Source: JAJBWD01 sp041670885 (GTDB lineage Bacteria; Bacillota; Clostridia; Clostridiales; Clostridiaceae). From it: a stretch of 51,689 nt of DNA. Both the position numbers and the translations under genes were made by a program. Under the pieces are notes generated by a model, which made no database searches, had not been told where the DNA came from, and saw nothing but the letters and a program-made list of their open reading frames with translations. Shown piece by piece: positions 9,309 to 17,946 of the stretch (positions are counted from its first letter, which is position 1; each line of letters opens with the position of its first letter). Location: contig JBAXYJ010000001.1 of assembly GCA_041670885.1 (NCBI GenBank), positions 1-51,689 on the forward strand, written 5' to 3'.

Positions 9309-9365
9309 CATTTTATTCATATTATAAGTAAATGTGAATTAGTATAAAATTCTTAAAATCAATAA

Positions 9366-9394
9366 TTGTAATAATAGATTATGTGGGGTATAAT
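9366..9394 (+). promoter_or_regulatory. Sigma-A-type promoter of ychF
   Basis: TTGTAA at 9366-9371 and TATAAT at 9389-9394 are separated by 17 bases, followed 39 bases later by the ychF start with its AGAAAGGAT ribosome site. Confidence 0.65.
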
Positions 9395-9433
9395 TTATAA
9401 GGAAAATTAATAAAGAAGAAAGGATATTTAAAA

Positions 9434-10528
9434 ATGAAATTAGGTATAGTAGGACTTCCTAATGTAGGTAAAAGCACATTATTTAATGCAATAACTAAGG
9501 CAGGAGCAGAGTCAGCTAACTACCCATTTTGTACAATAGAACCAAATGTTGGAGTTGTTAATGTTCCAGATTATAGATTAGATGTATTAGAAAATATGTA
9601 TAATTCGAAAAAGAAGGTATATACTTCTATAGAGTTTTATGATATTGCAGGTTTAGTTAAGGGCGCTTCTAAAGGTGAAGGTCTTGGAAATAAATTCTTA
9701 TCTCATATAAGAGAGGCAGCAGCAATAGTCCATGTGGTCCGCTGCTTTAAAGATGATAATGTAGTCCATGTAGATGGCTTTGTGGACCCTATAAGAGATA
9801 TAGAAACCATTAATCTGGAGCTTATATTCTCAGATCTTGATACTATGGAAAAAAGAATTGAAAAAACTGCTAAAACAGCCAAGGGCGGAGATAAAAAGGC
9901 AAAAGAAGAATTAGCTCTATTAATTAGAGTAAAAAGCTGCTTAGAGGAAGGAAAGCCGGTAAGATCCATGGAAGTGACAGAAGATGAGGAAAAGGTAATC
10001 AAGGAACTCTTTCTTCTCACATCCAAGCCTGTTTTATATGTAGGTAACATATCAGAGGAGGATTTATTATCAAATGGTGATAATCCTCTTGTCATAAAAG
10101 TCAGAGAATATGTGGAAAAGGAAAACTCTCAGCTTATAACTGTATGTGCCAAGCTGGAGGAAGAACTTTCAACCTTGGAAGATGACGAAAGACTGGAACT
10201 TTTAGGCGAATATAACCTGAAGGAAACGGGCCTTGATAAGTTGATCCATGCCAGCTACTCTCTTTTAGGTCTTATGAGCTTCTTAACTGCCGGATGCGAT
10301 GAAGTCAGAGCCTGGACAATTAAAATTGGGACAAAAGCCCCGGAAGCTGCCGGCAAAGTACACAGTGATATGGAGCGGGGCTTTATAAGAGCTGAAATAA
10401 TAAGCTATGATAAGCTTATTGAATGCGGCAGCGAAGCTAAAGCAAAGGAAAAGGGCTTTTACAGGCTGGAGGGAAAAGAATACATAATGACAGACGGAGA
10501 TATAGTTAATTTCCGATTTAATGTATAA
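9434..10528 (+). CDS. ychF: Obg-like ATPase/GTPase YchF
   Basis: This 364-residue P-loop protein starts MKLGIVGLPNVGKSTLFNAI with G1 GLPNVGKST, G2/G3 region FYDIAGLVKGASKGEGLGNK (DxAG in place of DxxG), a central coiled-coil and a C-terminal TGS-like domain ending EYIMTDGDIVNFRFNV. YchF is a ribosome-associated nucleotide hydrolase that prefers ATP in several species. It is one of the few plus-strand genes here, has its own promoter and ends in a strong terminator, so it is monocistronic. Confidence 0.96.
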   Translation: MKLGIVGLPNVGKSTLFNAITKAGAESANYPFCTIEPNVGVVNVPDYRLDVLENMYNSKKKVYTSIEFYDIAGLVKGASKGEGLGNKFLSHIREAAAIVHVVRCFKDDNVVHVDGFVDPIRDIETINLELIFSDLDTMEKRIEKTAKTAKGGDKKAKEELALLIRVKSCLEEGKPVRSMEVTEDEEKVIKELFLLTSKPVLYVGNISEEDLLSNGDNPLVIKVREYVEKENSQLITVCAKLEEELSTLEDDERLELLGEYNLKETGLDKLIHASYSLLGLMSFLTAGCDEVRAWTIKIGTKAPEAAGKVHSDMERGFIRAEIISYDKLIECGSEAKAKEKGFYRLEGKEYIMTDGDIVNFRFNV

Positions 10529-10555
10529 GAGCAGAATCATCTGCTCTTTTTTTTT
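10528..10555 (+). terminator. Intrinsic terminator of ychF, overlapping the end of the Lon-like gene
   Basis: AGAGCAGA (10528-10535) pairs perfectly with TCTGCTCT (10540-10547) around a four-base loop, followed by eight T. The convergent Lon-like gene has its stop at 10537-10539, so the right arm and T-tract encode its last residues (KKKSR). Confidence 0.9.
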
Positions 10556-12798
10556 CTATATTGCTTTTTAATTATATCTTTAATTTCTTCTATAGATTTA
10601 ATATTTAAAAGAATTTTCAATGCTTCCTCTACTGTTTCCATTGTATATAAATGAAAATCACCCTTTTCTATATCAGTTATAATTTTCTCGTCTAAGACCA
10701 GATCTTTTTGATTTATCTCCGGTATCAATACTCCCTTACCTTTTGGGGAATCTATAAGGCTGCATACTTTATAAAAGCCTTCAATCTTCTCATTTACTCC
10801 CCCAATTGGCTGCACATATCCAAACTGATTTATAGAACCTGTAACTGCTATATTCTGATTTATTCCAATTTTGCAAAGGCTGGAAATTATAACTGCTATT
10901 TCAGCTACTGAAGCACTGTCACCATCAATTAAGGAATATACCTGCTCAAAATTCAAATGAAAATCAACAGGAATATTTTCATTTGGATCTAATAAAGTGT
11001 TTAAATATCCCTTTAGTATTGATATTGATTTGGTATGAATTTTTCCGCTTAAGCTGCTTTCCTTGTGAATATCATATATCTTGCCTTCACCATTAGACAA
11101 ACTGCAGGTTATTTTAATTGGTCTTCCAATAGTTTTTAATGAAGTCTGAAGTACTGAAAGCCCATTTACCTCACCAATAGATACTCCATTAACATTAAAT
11201 AATATTTTTTTGTCTATATATTCCTGATATAAACTATCTTCATACATTTCGTAGACGCTGTTTGCTTTTATTATATCTTCTCTGCCTATAGACTTCTTAT
11301 TGAAAGATGCATAAGAATCTGCCTTTATTAACATTTCCTTTAATTCATCATATTTGTAATATAATTTTTTTCTATCTTCTATCTTTCTGGATAAATATTT
11401 AAATATCTCTTTTATCCCTTCTTCATCTATAGGCAGAAGTCCATTAGCATTTAATATTTTTAATATTTTATTTTTTAAAACTGTATTATTATATGGATTA
11501 ATATTTATAAATGGATTTACCTGAATTACTATAGGAAATAGTTTTGAAAATTCTTCATCATAAGCTTTAAGAAGTGAAAAGCTATTATAATCGCCAATTA
11601 ATATAAGCTTCTCATCTATTGGTATACTATCTAGCTTTATTGTTTTTAAAGGTAATATTTCATTAGTATCGGAAACCCAATCATAATCAATTCTAGAGCT
11701 TAAAAATGTTTTTTTCAAATAGTAATAAACATTCCTGAAATATAAAATATCATTTATGTTCATTATCAGGCATCCTTCATTGGCTCTGATTATTTCACCT
11801 GGCGTAAACATGGAGATGTCAGCTGTGTAGACAGAATTCTGAGAAACATACTCTATTTTGCCAAACAAATTCTTCAAGGACGGCCTATCCTGATAAATAA
11901 CACAGCAATGCTTTATATTTTCATTATCAATAATAACTTTTGCTCCAAACTGATCAATATACGCTTCAATATTTTTATAGTTTTCATCATATTTTAATGA
12001 AAATTCATTTACTGCTTCTTCTGTTATTTTTGAGGTAATAAGGTTTAAATATTCTTGCCCGTCAGCATCTTCTATTTTATTAAATTCTATTATGGATTTA
12101 AGTTCTTCATTTAAATAATTCTCAAATATAAGCTTTATATCTTTAATATAATTTTCTTCATTTTCATCTATATAATCAATTATTTCTTTAGAAAATTTTT
12201 TTAAATAATCCACGTCTTGAATTAATTTGTTTTTTTCCTCTCTTGTAAGATGATTAAAATTAATTTCTGAAAGCATCTCTCCGTCTTTAACAGGAATAAA
12301 GGTAAAGCCATTTTCTAATGGTTTAACTTGAAAATTCAAATCATCAGAGGCTTTTATAAGTTCTTCTATTTTATTATTTTTTATTTCATTTATTTTTTTT
12401 ATTATATCCTCTTTTTCTTCACATACATTTGAATTGTAAAAATCAAATATTTTTTGTTTCAATATGGTTTTCATACTTTCTATTTCGTCACAAAATGTAC
12501 TTCCCTTTCCTGAAGACAGAAAAATGCATTTTGTTTCATATTTATTTATTAAAGCATAGCATATGTCTTTAGATTTTTTTCTGTACTTATATATTTTTTC
12601 AGTTTTTTCTATAATTTCATCTATATATGCTCCGCCGTAATCATCCACTATAAATATATTAAACCATTTTTCTTTTATATTTAATCCATCCTGGAGCTGC
12701 TGATAAAACCTGATTTCTTCAGCAAAATATTCATCTTTATTAGTATCTTCATAAGAAATATGGAATCTTAAATCATCTGCTTCTAATTCTTTTACCAT
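10537..12798 (-). CDS. Lon-type serine protease with degenerate ATPase region (LonB/LonC-like)
   Basis: This 753-residue protein has a C-terminal Lon protease domain. The catalytic serine lies in DGDSAS (S628 from the chosen start) and the lysine in EKIEGF (K671); their 43-residue spacing equals that of E. coli Lon S679/K722. GSINQFGYVQPIGGVNEK is a typical Lon-domain block. The N-terminal AAA+-like region lacks a recognisable Walker A; only SSGKGST is seen where one might lie, so ATP dependence is doubtful, as in LonC-type proteases. ATG 12798 is chosen over 12810 because GGGGGT sits correctly before it. No operon partner is visible, and its 3' end overlaps the ychF terminator. Confidence 0.82.
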   Translation of the reverse strand: MVKELEADDLRFHISYEDTNKDEYFAEEIRFYQQLQDGLNIKEKWFNIFIVDDYGGAYIDEIIEKTEKIYKYRKKSKDICYALINKYETKCIFLSSGKGSTFCDEIESMKTILKQKIFDFYNSNVCEEKEDIIKKINEIKNNKIEELIKASDDLNFQVKPLENGFTFIPVKDGEMLSEINFNHLTREEKNKLIQDVDYLKKFSKEIIDYIDENEENYIKDIKLIFENYLNEELKSIIEFNKIEDADGQEYLNLITSKITEEAVNEFSLKYDENYKNIEAYIDQFGAKVIIDNENIKHCCVIYQDRPSLKNLFGKIEYVSQNSVYTADISMFTPGEIIRANEGCLIMNINDILYFRNVYYYLKKTFLSSRIDYDWVSDTNEILPLKTIKLDSIPIDEKLILIGDYNSFSLLKAYDEEFSKLFPIVIQVNPFININPYNNTVLKNKILKILNANGLLPIDEEGIKEIFKYLSRKIEDRKKLYYKYDELKEMLIKADSYASFNKKSIGREDIIKANSVYEMYEDSLYQEYIDKKILFNVNGVSIGEVNGLSVLQTSLKTIGRPIKITCSLSNGEGKIYDIHKESSLSGKIHTKSISILKGYLNTLLDPNENIPVDFHLNFEQVYSLIDGDSASVAEIAVIISSLCKIGINQNIAVTGSINQFGYVQPIGGVNEKIEGFYKVCSLIDSPKGKGVLIPEINQKDLVLDEKIITDIEKGDFHLYTMETVEEALKILLNIKSIEEIKDIIKKQYRKKKSR

Positions 12799-12865
12799 AT
12801 TTACCCCCATTATTAATCTTTATATATTAATATTCTAAAATGGGGATTTTAGACACAAATAAGAA

Positions 12866-12899
12866 GACAGCTTCCTATAAAAAAATATTGGAAACTGCC
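12866..12899 (-). terminator. Terminator after deoC
   Basis: On the minus strand GGCAGTTTCC pairs with GGAAGCTGTC (two G-U) around a 14-base U-rich loop and is followed by TTCTTATTT. On the plus strand the same stem is followed by TTTTT, so it may work in both directions. It ends the long hydrogenase-deoC transcription unit. Confidence 0.65.
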
Positions 12900-12913
12900 T
12901 TTTTGAAAATATT

Positions 12914-13564
12914 CTACTCACATATATGAATTGATGCTGATGCTCCAATTCTTGTAGCTCCGGCTTCCACCATAGCTACTGCATCATCGTAAGTTCTGAC
13001 TCCGCCGGAAGCTTTAACTCCCATTTTTTCTCCTACTGTTTCACGCATAAGTTTTATGTCAGATGCTTTAGCTCCACCTTTAGAGAAACCCGTGGATGTT
13101 TTAACAAAATCAGCTCCAGCCTCTTTAGAGAGCTGACATGCCTTAATCTTTTCCTCGTCTGTCAAAAGGCAGGTTTCTATTATAACCTTAGTCAGCGCTT
13201 TTCCCTTTGATACATCAACTACAGCTTTTATGTCATTTAATACGTAGTCATAATTTTTGTCTTTTAGCTTTCCGATATTTATAACCATGTCTACCTCTTC
13301 TGCTCCATTTTTAATAGCATCAGATGCTTCAAAGGCTTTAACAGAGGTGGTATTAGCACCTAAAGGAAATCCAATAACAGTACATACCTTCACATCACTC
13401 CCCTGTAGCATTTTAGCTGCTAAGCTTACGTTGCCCGGATTTATGCATACTGAAGCAAATCCATACTGCTTAGCTTCATTTATTATTTTTACCACTTCAG
13501 CTTCCTCAGCATCCGGTTTTAATATTGTATGATCTATCATCTTAGTTAATAATTTTTTATCCAT
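12914..13564 (-). CDS. deoC: Deoxyribose-phosphate aldolase
   Basis: This 216-residue class I aldolase cleaves 2-deoxyribose-5-phosphate to glyceraldehyde-3-phosphate and acetaldehyde. The Schiff-base lysine is K155 in FVKTSTGF. VIGFPLGANT, the AEEVDMVINIGKL aspartate region and KASGGVRTYDDA are the standard family blocks. It starts five bases after mbhN with a GGAGT site, so it lies at the end of the hydrogenase unit. The functional link is not obvious; it is probably a read-through passenger. Confidence 0.95.
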   Translation of the reverse strand: MDKKLLTKMIDHTILKPDAEEAEVVKIINEAKQYGFASVCINPGNVSLAAKMLQGSDVKVCTVIGFPLGANTTSVKAFEASDAIKNGAEEVDMVINIGKLKDKNYDYVLNDIKAVVDVSKGKALTKVIIETCLLTDEEKIKACQLSKEAGADFVKTSTGFSKGGAKASDIKLMRETVGEKMGVKASGGVRTYDDAVAMVEAGATRIGASASIHICE

Positions 13565-13568
13565 AATA

Positions 13569-13988
13569 CTACTCCTTTTTTTCTCCAGCTTTAGCCGCAG
13601 CTGTCTGCGGTTTTGGAGGAAGTATATTTATAAAGCTGCCCTTAACTATCATATTGTTTTCATCTGCAGTTTTTATCATAGAATACTCATTTGACAGGTG
13701 AATTGCGGATTTAGGGCAAAAATCGGAGCAGAAACTGCAAAATGTACAGGATCCCATATTAAACTCCATACATATTTTCCGGCCTTCTCTTGTCGTTTCA
13801 ACTGTTTTTGTAATTGCAGAGGCAGCACATACTTTGATGCATATACCGCAGCCGATACACTTTGTTTCATCAAACTCTATTTTCCCTCTAAAGCCCTCCG
13901 GCAATTCAACCTTCTTAAAGGGGTATTTTTCTGTGACAGGATTTTTAAATATATTTCCCACTGCTTCTTTTATGTAAGGAAATTTCAC
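13569..13988 (-). CDS. mbhN: Hydrogenase ferredoxin-like subunit, NuoI/MbhN type
   Basis: This 139-residue protein contains two [4Fe-4S] motifs, CIGCGICIKVCAA and CTFCSFCSDFCP. Each has the 8Fe ferredoxin spacing, so it would carry electrons from ferredoxin to the small subunit. The N-terminal part (YPFKKVELPEGFRGKIEFD) matches NuoI/EchF/MbhN-like proteins. The C-terminal Ala/Pro/Lys tail is low-complexity. The start is GTG, with GGGGGG five to seven bases upstream. It follows mbhJ with a one-base overlap and is the last hydrogenase subunit before deoC. Confidence 0.9.
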   Translation of the reverse strand: MKFPYIKEAVGNIFKNPVTEKYPFKKVELPEGFRGKIEFDETKCIGCGICIKVCAASAITKTVETTREGRKICMEFNMGSCTFCSFCSDFCPKSAIHLSNEYSMIKTADENNMIVKGSFINILPPKPQTAAAKAGEKKE

Positions 13989-14428
13989 TATTTAACCCCC
14001 CTTTTTTCTTTTAATATATCCAGTGCTTTAATGAGCCCATCTATCATGGCTTCAGGCTTTGGCGGGCAGCCTCCTATAGATACATCAACCGGTACCCATT
14101 TATCCAAAGGTCCAACAACGCTGTAACTACCCTTAAATACATTGCAGGACATAGGACATGATCCTAAGGACACTATAACCTTGGGATCCGGAACCTGAGA
14201 TATTACTCTCAGCATCCTGTCTTTAGTCTGTGCTGTAACCGGTCCTGTAACAAATACAATGTCAGCGTGCTTTGGAGTACCGGTCAGCTTAACGCCAAAT
14301 CTTTCCACATCAAACCTGGGTCCCAGAAGGGCGATAAGTTCTATATCACAGCCATTACAAGAACCTGCATTAACATGGTATATCCAAGGTGATTTTATTC
14401 TACTTTTTTCAATAATCTTATCCAGCAA
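13988..14428 (-). CDS. mbhJ: [NiFe] hydrogenase small subunit, NuoB/MbhJ type
   Basis: This 146-residue protein has the proximal [4Fe-4S] cluster ligands C24 and C27 (GSCNGCDIE), C91 (GSCPMSC) and C121 (GGCPPKPEA). It corresponds to NuoB/EchC/MbhJ and would pass electrons to the NiFe centre. It is the short group 4 form, without a signal peptide or extra clusters. The start is TTG (14428), because an in-frame stop lies directly upstream and no ATG is available; GGTGA precedes it. It is separated from its partner large subunit by twelve genes, which is unusual. Confidence 0.9.
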   Translation of the reverse strand: MLDKIIEKSRIKSPWIYHVNAGSCNGCDIELIALLGPRFDVERFGVKLTGTPKHADIVFVTGPVTAQTKDRMLRVISQVPDPKVIVSLGSCPMSCNVFKGSYSVVGPLDKWVPVDVSIGGCPPKPEAMIDGLIKALDILKEKRGVK

Positions 14429-14449
14429 TCATTTCACCATCCTTACAGA

Positions 14450-15421
14450 TTAATATTTAAGATAAACTAGTATCAAACTAATTGCAGAAAGTGCCGTAGG
14501 TACTGTCCAGAAAAACTTAAGGGTCTGTTCTACCTTAAGCCTCCCCAGAATAGACCTGACAAATGAAACAGATATAACTATTGTTATTATAACCCCTATA
14601 ATCATTAGTATGATATTCAGAAAAATATTTGAAAAACCACTGCCTCCAAAGAATAATGCTAGAAATAAACTTCCCATAATGAACATTTTAACAGCTTGAG
14701 TTAATTTGTAAATACCCAGGTAAAGTCCGCTGTATTCAACCAGTGGTCCTTCGCAAATTTCAGTTTCTGCTTCTGCTGCGTCAAAGGGGACTGTTCCAAC
14801 CTCTGCAGGTATAATCAGAAGGAAAGCAATAGCTGCAGGAATTAAAGCCCATTTTGATATAATTATTCCATATAAGCTTTGATACTTTCCAATATCGGCC
14901 AGAGAAAATGTAACATTACCATTTATGGCTGCTCCTGCTTTTTTCCCTATTGATAAAAGTATCATAACCAGAGGCAATTCATAGGAAAGCATTGTAACCA
15001 TCTCTCTGGAGATTCCTATGCTGGCATAGGCAGAACCTGATGAAGATCCTCCAAATACCAGTGACAGTGCAGGTATAGTTATTAAATAAAGGATAACTAT
15101 TATATCAGCTGTGCTCTCTTGGAATGTAAATCCAAATATTGGTATAAAAAGCGATATTATCACAATACTTATTAATCCAAATACTGGAGCCAGCAAAAAT
15201 GCTTTTTTTGAAGCCTTTCTTGGGATAATATGATCCTTTCCTACTAACTTAAAAAAATCGTAAAATGACTGGGTTATAGGAGGTCCTATTCTCCTCTGCA
15301 TTCTTGCTACCATCTTTCTGTCTATTCCGGATAAAAACAGTCCGAAAATAAAACAGAATAAAAATCCAGGGAAGATAAGAACATAAAACATCTGTTGTAA
15401 TAAAGTTTTCAAAACTTCCAT
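14450..15421 (-). CDS. mbhM: Hydrogenase membrane anchor subunit, NuoH/MbhM type
   Basis: This 323-residue protein has about eight hydrophobic segments. The NuoH-family loop FDAAEAETEICEGPLVEYSGLY (around residue 215-235) joins the membrane arm to the soluble cluster arm, and GPPITQSFYDFFKL with nearby Arg is the quinone/Q-like loop remnant. In Mbh-type hydrogenases this subunit anchors the catalytic module. A GGAGG site precedes the ATG. It lies between mbhH and mbhJ. Confidence 0.93.
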   Translation of the reverse strand: MEVLKTLLQQMFYVLIFPGFLFCFIFGLFLSGIDRKMVARMQRRIGPPITQSFYDFFKLVGKDHIIPRKASKKAFLLAPVFGLISIVIISLFIPIFGFTFQESTADIIVILYLITIPALSLVFGGSSSGSAYASIGISREMVTMLSYELPLVMILLSIGKKAGAAINGNVTFSLADIGKYQSLYGIIISKWALIPAAIAFLLIIPAEVGTVPFDAAEAETEICEGPLVEYSGLYLGIYKLTQAVKMFIMGSLFLALFFGGSGFSNIFLNIILMIIGVIITIVISVSFVRSILGRLKVEQTLKFFWTVPTALSAISLILVYLKY

Positions 15422-15433
15422 TTAACTGCCTCC

Positions 15434-17362
15434 TTACATTAAGGTGAATAGATATATGGTAACTAAAGCACAGGTTGTAACTACCCATAATACATAGTCA
15501 TTTACTACTCCGCTGTGAGCATTTTTAATAAACTTAAAGTATCTTCCAAAGTCCTGTCTCATGCCCCAGAACATATCATTTTCACCAAGGTGGTTATAAG
15601 ATTCTTTTTCTCCTCCTGTAAATGTCTCATATCTTGTATTAATCAAATCATCCACTACTTTACTATTTGTAGTTTTATACCCAAAGGAGAAGAAAAGTAT
15701 CAGAGCTATTAAAAGTATTACAAATAATATTAACCAGGAAGCTGGATTCCAATATCCAGCCAGTGTATAATTCATGCTTGGTATTGATACTGTTTCCTTA
15801 AACATTTTAACAGCATATCCCTTTCCAAACATAACATCAATATAGCTTCCTATATTATATATTGAAAAAGCAGCAGGTTCTATTAAATACTTTGAAACTA
15901 TATGTGGGAATACTCCAACAAATATACATATAGCAGAAAGAATCATCATGGGTATCCTCATAGTTAATGGTACTTCTTTTACATCCTTGTGTTCTTCTCT
16001 AAGCTGTCCAAAGAATACAGACTGAATTACTTTTACCAGGGATGCTAATGTAAGTACTGATGCAATGAGTGCAATTATTGTAACCGGTGCGTAGCCTGCC
16101 TCAAAGGTAGCCTGATATATAAGCCATTTAGATACAAATCCATTAAATGGAGGTATTCCGCTGATTGACAGCGTTCCTATTATAAAAAATGCTGTTGTAT
16201 ATGGCATTTTCTTTGAAAGTCCTCCTAATTTATTCAAATCCGTAGTTCCGGTTTGATGAAGAACAGCTCCTGCACATAGAAATAACAAGGATTTAAATGC
16301 AGCATGGTTTAACATGTGAAATAATCCTCCCATTGTTCCAACTACTGCTACTCCCTTATTTACTGAAAGGCCAACGCCAAAGCCAGCCATTATGTACCCT
16401 ATCTGTGATACAGAGCTAAATGCAAGAAGCCTTTTAAAATCTGTCTGAACTACTGCCATGGTTATACCAACCAGCATGGTTACAGCCCCCCAGAATATAA
16501 TAAGAAATTCCATCTCAGGTCTTCCTGTACTTTGATATATCATATATAAAATTCTGACAAGCGCATATACTCCTGTTTTACTCATAATACCTGAGAGCAG
16601 CATTGATATTGATGAAGGGGCAGCCATATGAGCATCAACCGGCCAGGTATGGCAGGGTACTAAAAATGCCTTAACAGCATATCCAGTCAGCATAAATGCT
16701 AATGCCAAAATAGATACCGGAGTATAATTCCCATGAAGCAGAGCTGCCATTTGAGCTATATTTAATGTATGAAGCTGAGAGTATAACAGTGCAGTTCCAA
16801 GTAAAATAAAGGATGATCCTAAAGACCCGATTACTATATACTTAAAACCAGCCTCTACTGATTTATATATGTGGTTTCTGAAGGAAGTAAGCGCAATAGC
16901 AGCAAAAGTCATTATTTCAAGCATAACGTACATATTAAATACGTCACCTGTTAAAACAAAGCCTATCATGCTGGCAGATAAAAGCTGAAATAATACATAA
17001 TATTTATCAAGACCATTATCCTCTTCCATATATCTGAAAGAATACACAGCAGATAAAAAACAAGCTGCTGCAATAATAAGTCCGATAAACAGTGAAAATG
17101 CATCAACTTCCAGTCCTATTCCTATAGCCCATTGAGATTCCGGTTTCCAGTTTCCCATCCAGTAAGTTACTATATACTTATTTATTAAAACCGGCTTAAT
17201 TAAAAATATAAGAGAGGTTAAAGAAGTAAATGTAGTTGCTATAGGTATACATTTTTCAATAATTAATAATTTTTTTCTTTCTCCCAGCAAAGCTGTTAAA
17301 AATGCTCCAAGAAAAGGTGTTAATATAGCTATAATAGGTAAGTTACTGAAATAACTTGTCAT
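15434..17362 (-). CDS. mbhH: Hydrogenase antiporter-like subunit, MrpD/MbhH type, with MbhI-like C-terminal extension
   Basis: This 642-residue polytopic protein has the antiporter core of MrpD/NuoM/NuoN. Visible features are a Glu in YVMLEIMTF, a Lys in GYAVKAF, HTWPVDAHMAAPSSISMLLSG, a Lys in SKTGVYAL, and HMLNHAAFKSLLFLCAGAV. The core would end near residue 500. The remainder includes a hydrophobic segment (about 545-565), a hydrophilic linker and a final helix (VNDYVLWVVTTCALVTIYLF). Archaeal MbhH is nearer 510 residues and is followed by a separate MbhI, so I infer an H-I fusion. Its ATG overlaps the mbhG stop by four bases. Confidence 0.88.
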   Translation of the reverse strand: MTSYFSNLPIIAILTPFLGAFLTALLGERKKLLIIEKCIPIATTFTSLTSLIFLIKPVLINKYIVTYWMGNWKPESQWAIGIGLEVDAFSLFIGLIIAAACFLSAVYSFRYMEEDNGLDKYYVLFQLLSASMIGFVLTGDVFNMYVMLEIMTFAAIALTSFRNHIYKSVEAGFKYIVIGSLGSSFILLGTALLYSQLHTLNIAQMAALLHGNYTPVSILALAFMLTGYAVKAFLVPCHTWPVDAHMAAPSSISMLLSGIMSKTGVYALVRILYMIYQSTGRPEMEFLIIFWGAVTMLVGITMAVVQTDFKRLLAFSSVSQIGYIMAGFGVGLSVNKGVAVVGTMGGLFHMLNHAAFKSLLFLCAGAVLHQTGTTDLNKLGGLSKKMPYTTAFFIIGTLSISGIPPFNGFVSKWLIYQATFEAGYAPVTIIALIASVLTLASLVKVIQSVFFGQLREEHKDVKEVPLTMRIPMMILSAICIFVGVFPHIVSKYLIEPAAFSIYNIGSYIDVMFGKGYAVKMFKETVSIPSMNYTLAGYWNPASWLILFVILLIALILFFSFGYKTTNSKVVDDLINTRYETFTGGEKESYNHLGENDMFWGMRQDFGRYFKFIKNAHSGVVNDYVLWVVTTCALVTIYLFTLM

Positions 17363-17703
17363 CCGTTTAACCTCCTTACCTTATCTGCATCAATAGAACC
17401 ATAATGAGCTTTTATTTTTATAACCAGTGATAGTGCTAAAGCTGTAACGCAGGCTCCAATTACTATAGATGTAAGAGTCAGTGCCTGTGGAACAGGATCT
17501 ACGAAAAATGCCCCTGGCTTTAAGTCGCTTATAAAAATAGGAGCAGTTCCTCCCTGTCTAAAACCTATTGATATTAAAAGTAAATTAATACCTGCATCTA
17601 TTAAGGACATACCAATTACGATTTTTATTAGATTTTTCTTTACTATTATAATATAAAGACCAAATATAATAATTAAAAAGGAACCTATATAATTAAATAA
17701 CAT
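17359..17703 (-). CDS. mbhG: Hydrogenase subunit, MrpC/NuoK-like (MbhG)
   Basis: This 114-residue protein has three hydrophobic helices and the MrpC/NuoK features GMSLIDAGINLLLIS and PVPQALTLTSIVIGACVTALAL. NuoK-like subunits contribute to ion translocation. A GAGGTG site precedes the ATG. Unlike other junctions in the unit, it is separated from upstream mbhF by 243 bases holding two tandem hairpin repeats. Confidence 0.9.
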   Translation of the reverse strand: MLFNYIGSFLIIIFGLYIIIVKKNLIKIVIGMSLIDAGINLLLISIGFRQGGTAPIFISDLKPGAFFVDPVPQALTLTSIVIGACVTALALSLVIKIKAHYGSIDADKVRRLNG

Positions 17704-17732
17704 TCTTTCACCTCACGATATATTAGGGAAGT

Positions 17733-17827
17733 AAATTGCATAATTTTAAATTTATTTTTCATCTTAAAAATCGCTGAACATTCGATATTTTAAGCTGAAA
17801 ACCAGCCAAAATGTAATTATGCAATTT
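17733..17827. repeat. 95-bp hairpin element, copy 1 of a tandem pair
   Basis: The ends are AAATTGCATAATT and AATTATGCAATTT, exact inverted repeats. The interior also folds back (CTTAAAAATCG with CGATATTTTAAG), so the whole unit forms a long hairpin. The right arm holds AAACCAGCCAAAATG, the same block (as GGCTG) seen at 25658, 25764 and 37410. It lies inside the hydrogenase unit between mbhF and mbhG. Confidence 0.85.
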
Positions 17828-17840
17828 CCTTTACCTTGGG

Positions 17841-17935
17841 AATTTGCATAATTTAAAATTTATTTTTCATCTTAAAAATCGGTGAACATTCGATATTTTA
17901 AGCTGAAAACCAGCCAAAATGTAATTATGCAATTT
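17841..17935. repeat. 95-bp hairpin element, copy 2 of a tandem pair
   Basis: It is a direct repeat of 17733-17827, offset by 108 bases and nearly identical internally (CGCTGAACA versus CGGTGAACA). The near identity points to a recent local duplication. It ends 12 bases after the mbhF stop in the direction of transcription. Confidence 0.85.
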
Positions 17936-17946
17936 CCTTATTAGGA

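Noticed and set aside
13698..14126. 142-residue plus-strand ORF opposite mbhN/mbhJ
   Set aside because: It is antisense to two well-supported genes and lacks a ribosome site and family resemblance.
17733..17935. Tandem repeats as a CRISPR array
   Set aside because: Only two copies, 95 bp long, with self-pairing ends and a 13-base separation; no cas genes.
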